This document shows, piece after piece, positions 56,459-64,000 of a stretch of DNA of 64,000 nt; within the stretch, counting starts at the first letter, position 1; each line of letters starts with the position of its first letter. A program made the position numbers and the translations under genes. Source of the stretch: Marinobacter sp. es.042 (GTDB lineage: Bacteria; Pseudomonadota; Gammaproteobacteria; Pseudomonadales; Oleiphilaceae); the NCBI RefSeq assembly GCF_900188315.1, contig NZ_LT897781.1:1612001-1676000 (forward strand). The letters run 5' to 3'. The notes beneath the pieces were generated by a model, which saw only the letters and a program-made list of their open reading frames with translations, was not told where the DNA came from and ran no database searches.

Positions 56459-57298
56459 ATGATCCCCCCTGAACTCCTCCGCCAGGCCAGAATTGAAAAT
56501 GTTGCCCAGAGTCTGCGGGAGGACATCGGCGATGGCGACATCACGGCCAGACTGATACCCGCCAACAAACAGGCAACAGGGCGGGTAATTACGCGGGAAA
56601 CCGCCACCATCGCGGGCAGGGAGTGGGTGGACGAGGTTTTCCGACAGGTGGATCCGGCCGTTGAGCTCAACTGGCAGGTTGCCGATGGCGAGACCGTGTC
56701 ACCGGATCAGGTGTTGTTTACCATGCAGGGTTCGGCACGAAGCCTGCTGAGCTCCGAACGCGCGGCTCTGAACTGGCTCCAGTCCCTGTCTGGCGTTGCG
56801 ACCGCCTGCGCCGGCTATGCCGCCCGGGTTGCGCACACCGGTGTTCGACTGCTGGATACCCGTAAAACCCTGCCGGGTCTGCGCCTGGCCCAGAAATACG
56901 CTGTAACCTGTGGCGGCTGCTTCAATCATCGGATCGGGCTGTGGGATGCTTTCCTGATCAAAGAAAATCACATTGCCGCCTGCGGCTCCATTGCCCAGGC
57001 CATTGAAGCCGCCCACCGGATTGCGCCAGGCAAACCGGTGGAGGTGGAAACCGAGAACCTTGACGAGCTGGAACAAGCCCTTCGAGCGGGTGCAGACATC
57101 ATCATGCTGGATGAGTTCTCACTTGAAGACATGCGGACCGCGGTCGCTACCACGGGTGGCAAAGCAAAGCTGGAGGCATCCGGGGGAATCAATGCCGACA
57201 CCCTGGTGCCGATCGCCGAAACCGGCGTGGACTTCATCTCGATTGGCGCGCTGACCAAGGATTTAAAGGCTGTCGACCTGTCAATGAGACTGGACTGA
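56459..57298 (+). CDS. nadC: Nicotinate-nucleotide pyrophosphorylase (quinolinate PRTase)
   Basis: A 279-residue enzyme converting quinolinate and PRPP to nicotinate mononucleotide in NAD synthesis. Conserved segments are [70 protein letters not shown] and [12 protein letters not shown]. It is divergent from the DUF1631 gene and abuts the convergent yqcC-like gene. Confidence 0.97.
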   Translation: MIPPELLRQARIENVAQSLREDIGDGDITARLIPANKQATGRVITRETATIAGREWVDEVFRQVDPAVELNWQVADGETVSPDQVLFTMQGSARSLLSSERAALNWLQSLSGVATACAGYAARVAHTGVRLLDTRKTLPGLRLAQKYAVTCGGCFNHRIGLWDAFLIKENHIAACGSIAQAIEAAHRIAPGKPVEVETENLDELEQALRAGADIIMLDEFSLEDMRTAVATTGGKAKLEASGGINADTLVPIAETGVDFISIGALTKDLKAVDLSMRLD

Positions 57299-57634
57299 TC
57301 ACTCCCCGCTAAGCAGGCGGTCGATCACCTCCAGCTCCCGAACCAGCCTGTTACCGGACTCCGGTCGCCCCCGGAAATGCTCTTCGGCCATCGGCGCTAT
57401 GCCGGAGGCCGAGGGCAACGGGTGGTCGTTTTCGATGATGATCTTCATTCTTTCCACAAAAACAAATTGCAGCCACTGGGTAAATTCCAGCGTATCGATG
57501 CAAAAGGGCTGCGCACTCTGGAACGCCTCGTCCGGTGGCGGCTCTGACTCCCAGAGCCCCAGCTGCCGCAACTCCATCTCAATGTTCAGAAGGCAGTCCG
57601 CAACCTGCCCGACCGGGTTACCGGATTCGGTCAT
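57299..57634 (-). CDS. YqcC-family protein (DUF446)
   Basis: A 111-residue helical soluble protein. The family pattern is IEMELRQLGLWESEPPPDEA, then PFCIDTLEFTQWLQFVFVER. The E. coli relative YqcC lies with truC, but the function is not known. It follows the parA-like gene by 12 bases. Confidence 0.87.
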   Translation of the reverse strand: MTESGNPVGQVADCLLNIEMELRQLGLWESEPPPDEAFQSAQPFCIDTLEFTQWLQFVFVERMKIIIENDHPLPSASGIAPMAEEHFRGRPESGNRLVRELEVIDRLLSGE

Positions 57635-57646
57635 ATCAGTCTCGCT

Positions 57647-58444
57647 TCAATCGTTAAGCGGCTCAAGCTCCACGGTTTCGCCATGCAGAACCCGGAACAG
57701 GTCCTCGTACTGGCGCGTCAGTGGGTGCTTGGGTGCCATGTGAATCAGGGGCTGCCGGCTCTGGTGGGACTCTTTCATCTTCACGGAACTCGAGAGACGC
57801 ACAGGCAGAACCGGCAAGCCCTCCTCGGTAAGCTCCCTGACCAGCTGTTTGGGCAGGCTGGCCCGCGGCTGGAACTGGTTGGCAACAATCCCTTCGACAA
57901 CAAGATCCTCGTTGTGGTCTTCCTGCAGATCACGAATTTCGTTGAGGATGTTATACAGCGCCTGACGGGAAAAATCGTCACAGTCGAAGGGTATCAGGCA
58001 GCGCTGGGCTGCAATCAGGGCAGACCGGGTATAAAAATTGAGCGCCGGCGCGGTATCGATGTAGATCGCATCGAAGGATTCACCCAGTTTTTTCAGGGCT
58101 TCCCTCAGCTTGTATATCTTGTGCTTGGCCTCCAGCTTGCGCTCGAGAAAATCCAGCTCCGGGCTGGAGGGCATCACAAACAGGTTCTTGAACGGTGAGG
58201 CATGGACAAATTCGTCCGGACGGCGATTGAACACGGTAAAGGCCACCGTCTGCTCCAGCATATCCGCCACGGTGTCCTTGAGCTCGCTGGCAGGCTTGCC
58301 CAGCAGGTAGTGGGTGGAGTTTCCCTGCGGATCAAGATCCACGACCAGGGTTCGCTTTCCACGAGCGGCGCTGATAGCTGCGAGATTGCACGTGATACTG
58401 GACTTACCGACACCGCCTTTCTGGTTGAATACCACCCGTCTCAT
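57647..58444 (-). CDS. ParA-family ATPase
   Basis: A 265-residue deviant Walker ATPase. Walker A is FNQKGGVGKSSIT, Walker A' is VVDLDPQGNST and Walker B is AIYIDTAPALNF. No parB partner is next to it, so it is probably an orphan ParA that positions a cell component rather than the chromosome partition gene itself. Downstream are the yqcC-like gene and convergent nadC. Confidence 0.9.
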   Translation of the reverse strand: MRRVVFNQKGGVGKSSITCNLAAISAARGKRTLVVDLDPQGNSTHYLLGKPASELKDTVADMLEQTVAFTVFNRRPDEFVHASPFKNLFVMPSSPELDFLERKLEAKHKIYKLREALKKLGESFDAIYIDTAPALNFYTRSALIAAQRCLIPFDCDDFSRQALYNILNEIRDLQEDHNEDLVVEGIVANQFQPRASLPKQLVRELTEEGLPVLPVRLSSSVKMKESHQSRQPLIHMAPKHPLTRQYEDLFRVLHGETVELEPLND

Positions 58445-58504
58445 TTTGCCTCTCCCTTGATGAATCCGTTATCGATTTCTGCCCTGCGATGAACCCATTC
58501 CAAC

Positions 58505-59203
58505 TCACCACCCCATCACTGTCTTCACAAACGGGATAGTAAGCCGTCTCTGTGCCTGAAGTGAATTTTCATCCAGTATATCCAGAATCCCCAGCAAATC
58601 ACCGAGCCTTCGGGGCGCCCGGCGCATTATATAGCTGGCCACATCATCCGCCATCACCAGGCCACGCTTCTCGGCACGGGCCCTAAGAATGGTCAGGCGA
58701 TCCTCATCCCGGTAGATACCCAACTGGATGACCAGCCCGTGACTGAATCTGGAGATCAGATCCGGCAACTCAAAAGGCAGACTGGCCGGCAAATCGGCCA
58801 GACTCACCAGCAAAAGGCCGCCTCGATCGAGAATCCGGTTATAGAGATGAAAAATGGCCTCTTCCCATACCCGCTGGCCTGCAATGCGGTCGACATCGTC
58901 AAGACAGACGATCTCATGGGTCTCAAGCCCCGACAAGGCATCGGGACCAAAAGGCTCGAGCTCTGCGATGCTGATACACACCGCTGCCCTGCCCTGCTTT
59001 TCGCCCAGGTGGCACACTGCCTGTAGAAGATGGCTCTTGCCGGTATCGGCATCACCGCACAGAACAACGACAGGCATATCATGAGGTTGCTGACAAACGC
59101 TTTCAAGACGCTGGGCTGCGCCCGTGTTCCGGTCGCCATGGAAATTGTCGAATCGGGCGTCGTCACGCAGCTTAACCCCGAGCACCAACTGGGATGCGGT
59201 CAT
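58505..59203 (-). CDS. hda: DnaA regulatory inactivator Hda
   Basis: A 232-residue AAA+ protein that with the beta clamp stimulates ATP hydrolysis by DnaA. The N-terminal clamp-binding motif is ASQLVLGVKL. Walker A is CGDADTGKSHLL, Walker B is IVCLDDVDRI, and sensor/arginine-finger segments follow (PDLISRFSHGL). The ATG at 59203 overlaps the upstream gene's TGA as ATGA and gives the normal Hda N-terminus; a longer frame to 59236 is rejected. Confidence 0.94.
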   Translation of the reverse strand: MTASQLVLGVKLRDDARFDNFHGDRNTGAAQRLESVCQQPHDMPVVVLCGDADTGKSHLLQAVCHLGEKQGRAAVCISIAELEPFGPDALSGLETHEIVCLDDVDRIAGQRVWEEAIFHLYNRILDRGGLLLVSLADLPASLPFELPDLISRFSHGLVIQLGIYRDEDRLTILRARAEKRGLVMADDVASYIMRRAPRRLGDLLGILDILDENSLQAQRRLTIPFVKTVMGW

Positions 59204-59760
59204 GGCCGGGTAGCCCTCCAGGCCCGCAAGCCCCACACAAACAGGTAATGCCCCCCGCTGAACACGGTGGAAACAGCCACCAGGATAATGCCGGCATCAA
59301 CCACCCAAGGCTGCATCGGCAGGTCCGCCAGAAGCACGATGATGGCCAGGGCCACAAGAATCTGGATAAACGTATTGATCTTGCCGGGAATGCTGGGCTC
59401 CATATCGTATCGACCAACCTTGTAGTGGTAGGCCAGAGCGCCGACTACAATCAGCAGATCACGCCCCAACACCAGCAGAAACAGCCACACGGGCAGCACA
59501 GCGGTGAGAGTAAGCATCAGGTACGCGGTGATCAACAAGGCCTTGTCGGCGAGAGGATCTGCAATTGCACCAAGCCTGGAACGCCAATTGAAATGGCGGG
59601 CAAGGAAGCCGTCAACCGCGTCTGTGCCGGCGGCCAGAAAGAATATCAGCAACGCTCGGCGATAATCTCCGATCAGTAACGCTCCCGCGAAGGGAGCGAT
59701 CAGAAGAATGCGCAGGAACGTCAGGGCATTGGGAATCCAGCGCCAGCGGTGCAAATTCAA
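59200..59760 (-). CDS. CDP-alcohol phosphatidyltransferase (PgsA-like)
   Basis: A 186-residue integral membrane enzyme. The family signature D-x2-D-G-x2-A-R-x8-G-x3-D-x3-D is visible as DAVDGFLARHFNWRSRLGAI followed by ADPLADK. Six helices surround it. It probably makes phosphatidylglycerophosphate or a related lipid. It overlaps hda by 4 bases. Confidence 0.9.
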   Translation of the reverse strand: MNLHRWRWIPNALTFLRILLIAPFAGALLIGDYRRALLIFFLAAGTDAVDGFLARHFNWRSRLGAIADPLADKALLITAYLMLTLTAVLPVWLFLLVLGRDLLIVVGALAYHYKVGRYDMEPSIPGKINTFIQILVALAIIVLLADLPMQPWVVDAGIILVAVSTVFSGGHYLFVWGLRAWRATRP

Positions 59761-59781
59761 AAGACTCCCTCCGGTTACACC

Positions 59782-61119
59782 TTATTCGCCGCCATCGCTC
59801 CCGATGACAGAAGACGGTTGCCAACGATAATACAGAACCTGGTACAGGGATTCGAACGCCTCCCTGGCATCTTCCTCATCGACGGGCACCGGCTGATAGG
59901 TAAACAGGGCAGTCTCTTCAGACGCCTCAGCAGAGGTTTGCTGATCCGGGCCAGCCGGCTGCGATACCTCGCTCTCGGGCACCTCTTGCGGGTTCGACCC
60001 AGACGACGCCACCTGGCCCTCTGCTGTACGGGCGGTAACCGGAGGTTCTGCCGGAACATCGGCTTCCATTGGAACGAAGCGCGGATCCAGGGCGATGTAC
60101 TCCCGCAGCTGGTCCAGCTCACCGGAGAAAGCCACCCGCAGGGTCAGTTGTTCGTCCCGTACCCGATGGGCACCAACGCTAACCACGGGGGTCAGTCCTT
60201 CCAGCACCTTATTGGCGCCGGCATAGTCTTCAAGCGACGTAACGCCACGCAGCACAATGTCCACCTGGGGCGAATCGCCCACTTCCGATGCAGCAACCGC
60301 GTATCGGCTGGCGTATAGCTCCGCCCAGCGGTTTATCGTCGCCTCCGCCAGTGCTTCCGGGGTATCGGCGGTTACCGACTCTTCCCCGGCATTCATGGCC
60401 ATACCATCGAAGACCCAGCCGGCACGCCATTGCCCGCCAGCACGGCTGACCCGCACCAAAGCGAGCACATCATGGTCCAGATTCCCGGACGCAGACTTCA
60501 CCCGACCAATAAACTGCCCCCAGATATCCGAGAGCAATTCACGGTCGGAGCTGAAATCTGACGGGGGCAGCGCCACGGGCAAGCCACGCTTTCTGGCCGC
60601 CTCATCGAACGCAGCCCTCCAGGTTCCCGCGTCTTCCTGACCAGAGCCGTCCCCAAGCCGTGTTACGAGTGTTCTCGAGCCACGATCCTCGGCAGCAATC
60701 CAGGCCAGCGTGAGCGGTCTGTTGGCACCCCACACAGGCGCATCAATTGCAGCCAGCGCGCGGTTCACGCCAACCGCTCCGAAGGACATGCTCAGAACAC
60801 TCTGGCCGGACTCGCCACGGGCAACCTGATAGGAAAGCAGTAACGACTCGGCATCGGACAGCAGGGCTTCAACGCCCTCCATCGCCAGTACGTCTCGGGT
60901 ACCGGAAACCCTTACCAGTACCTGGCTCAGCCCGTCTGCATACCCCTGGGCGAGTTGACCCGGCGAGGACCCTTCCACTGGCACCTTTACCGAATAGAGA
61001 CCGGAAACCGTCACCGCGGTCGCCTGGGCGGAAAACCCAGACAGCAGAACGGTGAACAACGCAACTACCCACGCCCCGGATACAGACCTGTGTGCCGGAT
61101 TTTGCCCTGATACTGACAT
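59782..61119 (-). CDS. DUF2066 exported protein
   Basis: 445 residues with a signal peptide ([20 protein letters not shown]). The DUF2066 core begins [20 protein letters not shown] and includes [17 protein letters not shown]. The C-terminal third is a Ser/Glu/Pro-rich linker ([20 protein letters not shown]) and a short conserved end. It sits before pgsA-like and hda, as in other gammaproteobacteria, and divergent from purM. The start may be the ATG at 61119 (AGGGTG upstream) or 61140; the open frame runs to 62019 opposite purM, which is spurious. Confidence 0.85.
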   Translation of the reverse strand: MSVSGQNPAHRSVSGAWVVALFTVLLSGFSAQATAVTVSGLYSVKVPVEGSSPGQLAQGYADGLSQVLVRVSGTRDVLAMEGVEALLSDAESLLLSYQVARGESGQSVLSMSFGAVGVNRALAAIDAPVWGANRPLTLAWIAAEDRGSRTLVTRLGDGSGQEDAGTWRAAFDEAARKRGLPVALPPSDFSSDRELLSDIWGQFIGRVKSASGNLDHDVLALVRVSRAGGQWRAGWVFDGMAMNAGEESVTADTPEALAEATINRWAELYASRYAVAASEVGDSPQVDIVLRGVTSLEDYAGANKVLEGLTPVVSVGAHRVRDEQLTLRVAFSGELDQLREYIALDPRFVPMEADVPAEPPVTARTAEGQVASSGSNPQEVPESEVSQPAGPDQQTSAEASEETALFTYQPVPVDEEDAREAFESLYQVLYYRWQPSSVIGSDGGE

Positions 61120-61278
61120 GAAACACCCTGCAATTCGCATGAATGGCGCATAGGATACACCATGCCCCAAGGTGTGAGTAGCGGCCCCGGATTTCGGAAA
61201 AGCAATATACATTTGGAGCGCCACACCGCACCTGTTAAAATCCGCCGCCTGACCCACTGGCCAACGGTTAAGTACAAC

Positions 61279-62343
61279 ATGAGCGAACAGAAGCCCTCCC
61301 TGACCTACCGCGATGCTGGCGTAGATATTGATGCCGGCAATGAACTCGTCAGCCGAATCAAGGACACCGCCGCGCGCACCCGCCGCCCCGAGGTTCTTGG
61401 CGGTCTCGGCGGCTTCGGCGCCATGGTCTCCATCCCCGCCGGATATAACGAACCGGTTCTGGTTTCCGGCACCGACGGAGTGGGCACAAAGCTCAGGCTG
61501 GCCATGCAACTGGACAAGCACGACAGCATCGGGATCGATCTGGTCGCCATGTGCGTGAACGATCTGGTTGTCGGCGGCGCTGAACCGCTTTTCTTCCTCG
61601 ACTACTACGCGACCGGCAAGCTGAACGTAGACGTTGCCACTCAGGTGGTTGCCGGGATCGGCGAGGGCTGCGAGCAGGCTGGCTGTGCGCTGGTCGGCGG
61701 TGAAACCGCTGAAATGCCGGGCATGTACGAAGGCGACGACTACGATCTGGCTGGCTTCTGTGTAGGCGTTGCCGAACGCAGCGAAATCATTGACGGCGGC
61801 CGCGTCCAGGCCGGAGACGTGCTGATTGCCCTGGGCTCTTCCGGCCCCCACTCCAACGGCTACTCCCTGATCCGGAAAATTCTGGAAGTCAGCAACGCCG
61901 ACCTCGAGCAGCCAATGGGCGACACCACCCTGGCCAACGCTTTGATGGCACCGACTCGAATCTACGTAAAGAATCTTCTGCAGCTGATCCGGGAAGTCGA
62001 CGTCCGTGCCCTCTCCCACATCACTGGTGGTGGCCTGCCGGAAAATATTCCCAGGGTGCTGCCGAACGGCACCATCGCTGCCATCGATACCAACAGCTGG
62101 TCATTGCCCCCGGTATTCCAGTGGCTCAAGGACAACGGCGGCGTTGCCAGTGAAGAGATGTACCGCACCTTTAACTGTGGTATCGGCATGATTGTTTGCG
62201 TGCCTGCCAACCAGAAGGAGCTGGCCCTGGATACTCTGAAAGCACTGGGCGAGCATGCCTGGCAGGTAGGCCTGATCGAACGTGCCGATGACGAACAGGC
62301 AGATGCCTGCGTTCGCTACGCACCGGGGCTGCTGTCGGCATGA
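61279..62343 (+). CDS. purM: Phosphoribosylformylglycinamidine cyclo-ligase
   Basis: A 354-residue AIR synthase of de novo purine synthesis. Signatures are [55 protein letters not shown] and [17 protein letters not shown]. The start is the ATG at 61279; the upstream frame is non-homologous. It overlaps purN by 4 bases (ATGA). Confidence 0.98.
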   Translation: MSEQKPSLTYRDAGVDIDAGNELVSRIKDTAARTRRPEVLGGLGGFGAMVSIPAGYNEPVLVSGTDGVGTKLRLAMQLDKHDSIGIDLVAMCVNDLVVGGAEPLFFLDYYATGKLNVDVATQVVAGIGEGCEQAGCALVGGETAEMPGMYEGDDYDLAGFCVGVAERSEIIDGGRVQAGDVLIALGSSGPHSNGYSLIRKILEVSNADLEQPMGDTTLANALMAPTRIYVKNLLQLIREVDVRALSHITGGGLPENIPRVLPNGTIAAIDTNSWSLPPVFQWLKDNGGVASEEMYRTFNCGIGMIVCVPANQKELALDTLKALGEHAWQVGLIERADDEQADACVRYAPGLLSA

Positions 62344-63002
62344 AGGCAGATCAGACCCCGTTACCGAAAATCCTGGTGCTCGCCTCCGGAAGCGGCACCA
62401 ACCTTCAGGCACTGATTGACGCCAGCCGGGAGCGGGATTTTCCCGGGCAGATCATTGCCGTTGGCTGCAACCAGCCCGGCGCGTTTGCCCTTGAGCGCGC
62501 GGCCCAGGCCAATATCGAGACCTTTGTGGTAAACCACAAGAATTTCGAGTCCCGGGATGAGTTTGATGCCTCCCTGATGGCGGAAATCCTCCGATACAAT
62601 CCGGATCTGATTGTCCTGGCAGGCTTCATGCGCATTCTGACCACGGATTTTGTTCGGGCATTCCGGGGTAAGATGCTGAACATTCACCCGTCCCTGTTAC
62701 CAAAGTACACCGGACTGAATACTCACCGTCGTGCACTGGAAGCGGGCGATACCGTACATGGCGTTTCCATCCACTTCGTTACCGAAGAGCTGGATGGTGG
62801 CCCCGTGATTGCCCAGGCAGAAGTGGCGATTGTTTCCGATGACACGCCAGAAAGCCTCGCGGAGAAGGTACAGGCCAAGGAACACATCCTCTACCCCATT
62901 GTTGTACGCTGGTTCTGTGAGGGCCGGATTCAACTTGGTAGCGATTATGTGTTGTTCGACGGCGAACCCTTGAACGCTCCGATGCGCCTGCCGGACAACT
63001 GA
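62340..63002 (+). CDS. purN: Phosphoribosylglycinamide formyltransferase
   Basis: A 220-residue 10-formyl-THF-dependent GAR transformylase. The substrate loop is [15 protein letters not shown]. Active-site residues are in [18 protein letters not shown] and [18 protein letters not shown]. It is coupled to purM; the pair is a standard gammaproteobacterial operon. Confidence 0.97.
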   Translation: MKADQTPLPKILVLASGSGTNLQALIDASRERDFPGQIIAVGCNQPGAFALERAAQANIETFVVNHKNFESRDEFDASLMAEILRYNPDLIVLAGFMRILTTDFVRAFRGKMLNIHPSLLPKYTGLNTHRRALEAGDTVHGVSIHFVTEELDGGPVIAQAEVAIVSDDTPESLAEKVQAKEHILYPIVVRWFCEGRIQLGSDYVLFDGEPLNAPMRLPDN

Positions 63003-63092
63003 GGCATCGCCTGAACGAATTGTCATCCCCGCATCCTGCCCGAGCAGCTACACTGTCGCCATTGATGACGGTAATTGTTCGGGTTTAACAAG

Positions 63093-63827
63093 ATGCTTTC
63101 ACGACGTCTCATCAGATTTGGTTGCGCGGCCCTGCTGGCCTGTCTCGGCATTCTCGCCGGACCGGTCACACTGCATGCCGAGACCGAAGCGGACCTGACC
63201 CCTTTCGAGGCCAGCTATACCGCAGCCATGGAGAAGGGTCTCTCTCTCAATGGCACCGCAAAACGCACACTCTCCTCCCAGGGCAACGATGTCTGGCTGT
63301 ACCGCACGGATGTCGACTCGTTCATTGTCAGCATCGATGAATCGCTGGTATTCCGCTGGGAGGACGGGCAAGTCATACCCATGCGATACCGGTACCGCTT
63401 ATCCGGTTTCCTGATCAGCGACCGCAAGAACTCTATCGACTTCGACTGGTCCGCAGGCGTGGCGACCGGGGAATACAAAAGAAAGCCCTTCGAACTGGCG
63501 CTGGAAGAAGGCCTGCTGGATCCGCTGGGCTACCAGCTTCAGCTGCACCAGGACATCAAGAACGGCAAGCGGGAAATGACCTATCGGGTGCTCGACGGTA
63601 ACTCTATCGACACCGATCGCTTCGCGGTGATCAATGGTGAAAACATGAGTACTGGCAGCAAACAGAGCGCCACCCTGAAGGCGGAGAAGGTTCGCGAGGA
63701 CTCGAAGCGTCAGACGCTGATGTGGTTCTCGCCGGAGCAGAATTTCCTGCTCGTCCGCCTCAGGCAAGTTGAGCCGGACGGCAGCACCTACGAATTGAAA
63801 CTCAAGGAAGCAGAGTTCGAGCGCTAG
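63093..63827 (+). CDS. DUF3108 exported protein
   Basis: A 244-residue protein with a signal peptide ([20 protein letters not shown], cleaved near LHAE). The DUF3108 beta-rich body includes [20 protein letters not shown] and [20 protein letters not shown]. Its role is unknown; it is usually found after purMN. I use the ATG at 63093, since the frame's TTG at 63075 has no ribosome-binding site. Its stop overlaps the convergent avtA stop. Confidence 0.86.
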   Translation: MLSRRLIRFGCAALLACLGILAGPVTLHAETEADLTPFEASYTAAMEKGLSLNGTAKRTLSSQGNDVWLYRTDVDSFIVSIDESLVFRWEDGQVIPMRYRYRLSGFLISDRKNSIDFDWSAGVATGEYKRKPFELALEEGLLDPLGYQLQLHQDIKNGKREMTYRVLDGNSIDTDRFAVINGENMSTGSKQSATLKAEKVREDSKRQTLMWFSPEQNFLLVRLRQVEPDGSTYELKLKEAEFER

Positions 63828-64000
63828 ACCTCGCGCCCGGCCTCGCGCCACACGGCCTTGACCTCATTGGCAATGATCCGGAGGCCCTCGGCAACCCGGT
63901 CGTCGTCCTGGGAGTAGGTCACGCGCAGACACTCATGCCGGTGCCTCCAGCCATCTTCCGGCAATCCGGGAAAGAAATAGTGCCCGGAAACGACCAGAAC
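63824..64000 (-). CDS. avtA: Valine-pyruvate transaminase AvtA, C-terminal fragment
   Basis: The last 58 residues of a gene that continues past the window. The peptide [20 protein letters not shown] followed by [13 protein letters not shown] matches the C-terminal active-site region of AvtA (the GHYFFPGL motif). AvtA makes alanine from pyruvate and valine. The gene is convergent with the DUF3108 gene, sharing two bases at their stops. Confidence 0.85.
   Translation of the reverse strand, partial: VLVVSGHYFFPGLPEDGWRHRHECLRVTYSQDDDRVAEGLRIIANEVKAVWREAGREV

Noticed and set aside
57647..58444. ParA-like gene considered as the chromosomal partition locus near the origin
   Set aside because: No parB, parS-like sites, gidAB or dnaA nearby; an orphan ParA is more likely.
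61120..62019. N-terminal extension of the DUF2066 frame opposite purM
   Set aside because: The signal peptide lies at the 61119/61140 starts; the extension is antisense to purM.

Overview
The window is a gammaproteobacterial chromosome segment. Gene content and order fit a marine Marinobacter-like bacterium: alaS-lysC-csrA-tRNA(Ser/Arg), lptFG opposite pepA-holC-valS, ampDE, nadC, hda, purMN, the sodium pump oadGAB and a flagellar-type chemoreceptor promoter. The genus is inferred from the encoded proteins and was not checked by a search.

Left edge (1-4765): the end of a sulfate/thiosulfate uptake operon (cysP-cysT-cysW, leftward), then a rightward pair encoding a GCS2-type ligase and an AstE-like amidohydrolase.

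Accessory block (4763-16198): a complete chromosomal integron. The integrase gene intI (15206-16198, rightward) has its own LexA box. A candidate attI lies at 14864-14930 with an unusual set of palindromes and 15-bp repeats. Sixteen leftward cassettes follow, each closed by an attC site. They encode higBA and a ParE/Phd toxin-antitoxin pair, an Imm8-like orphan immunity protein, a LysE exporter, an ankyrin-repeat protein and many small membrane proteins of unknown function. One cassette carries a 25-bp perfect hairpin behind its own LexA-type box. One attC is split by a 1306-bp IS3-family element flanked by a 3-bp duplication. About nine cassette genes end on a TAA contributed by the attC core.

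Immediately beyond intI (16324-22036): phhB, and divergently the SOS mutasome imuA-imuB-dnaE2 with another LexA box. Three LexA-type boxes (13298, 15177, 16765) therefore lie within 3.5 kb. They would place cassette shuffling, one cassette and translesion mutagenesis under the same DNA-damage signal.

Core region (22088-64000): oadGAB; dbpA; a DUF2058 gene; a Gly/Met/Gln-rich exported protein; a large exported protein with a Gly/Cys-rich C-terminal sorting-type tail; a chemoreceptor; a beta-CASP nuclease and a LOG-family protein; a tRNA-derived foldback element next to tRNA-Arg x2 and tRNA-Ser; csrA, lysC, alaS; an RDD protein; lptFG; pepA-holC-valS-panE-cobalamin adenosyltransferase; a second chemoreceptor with a sigma-28-type promoter; ampE-ampD; a DUF1631 gene; nadC; a yqcC-like gene; a parA-like gene; hda and a pgsA-like gene; a DUF2066 gene; purM-purN; a DUF3108 gene; and the 3' end of avtA.
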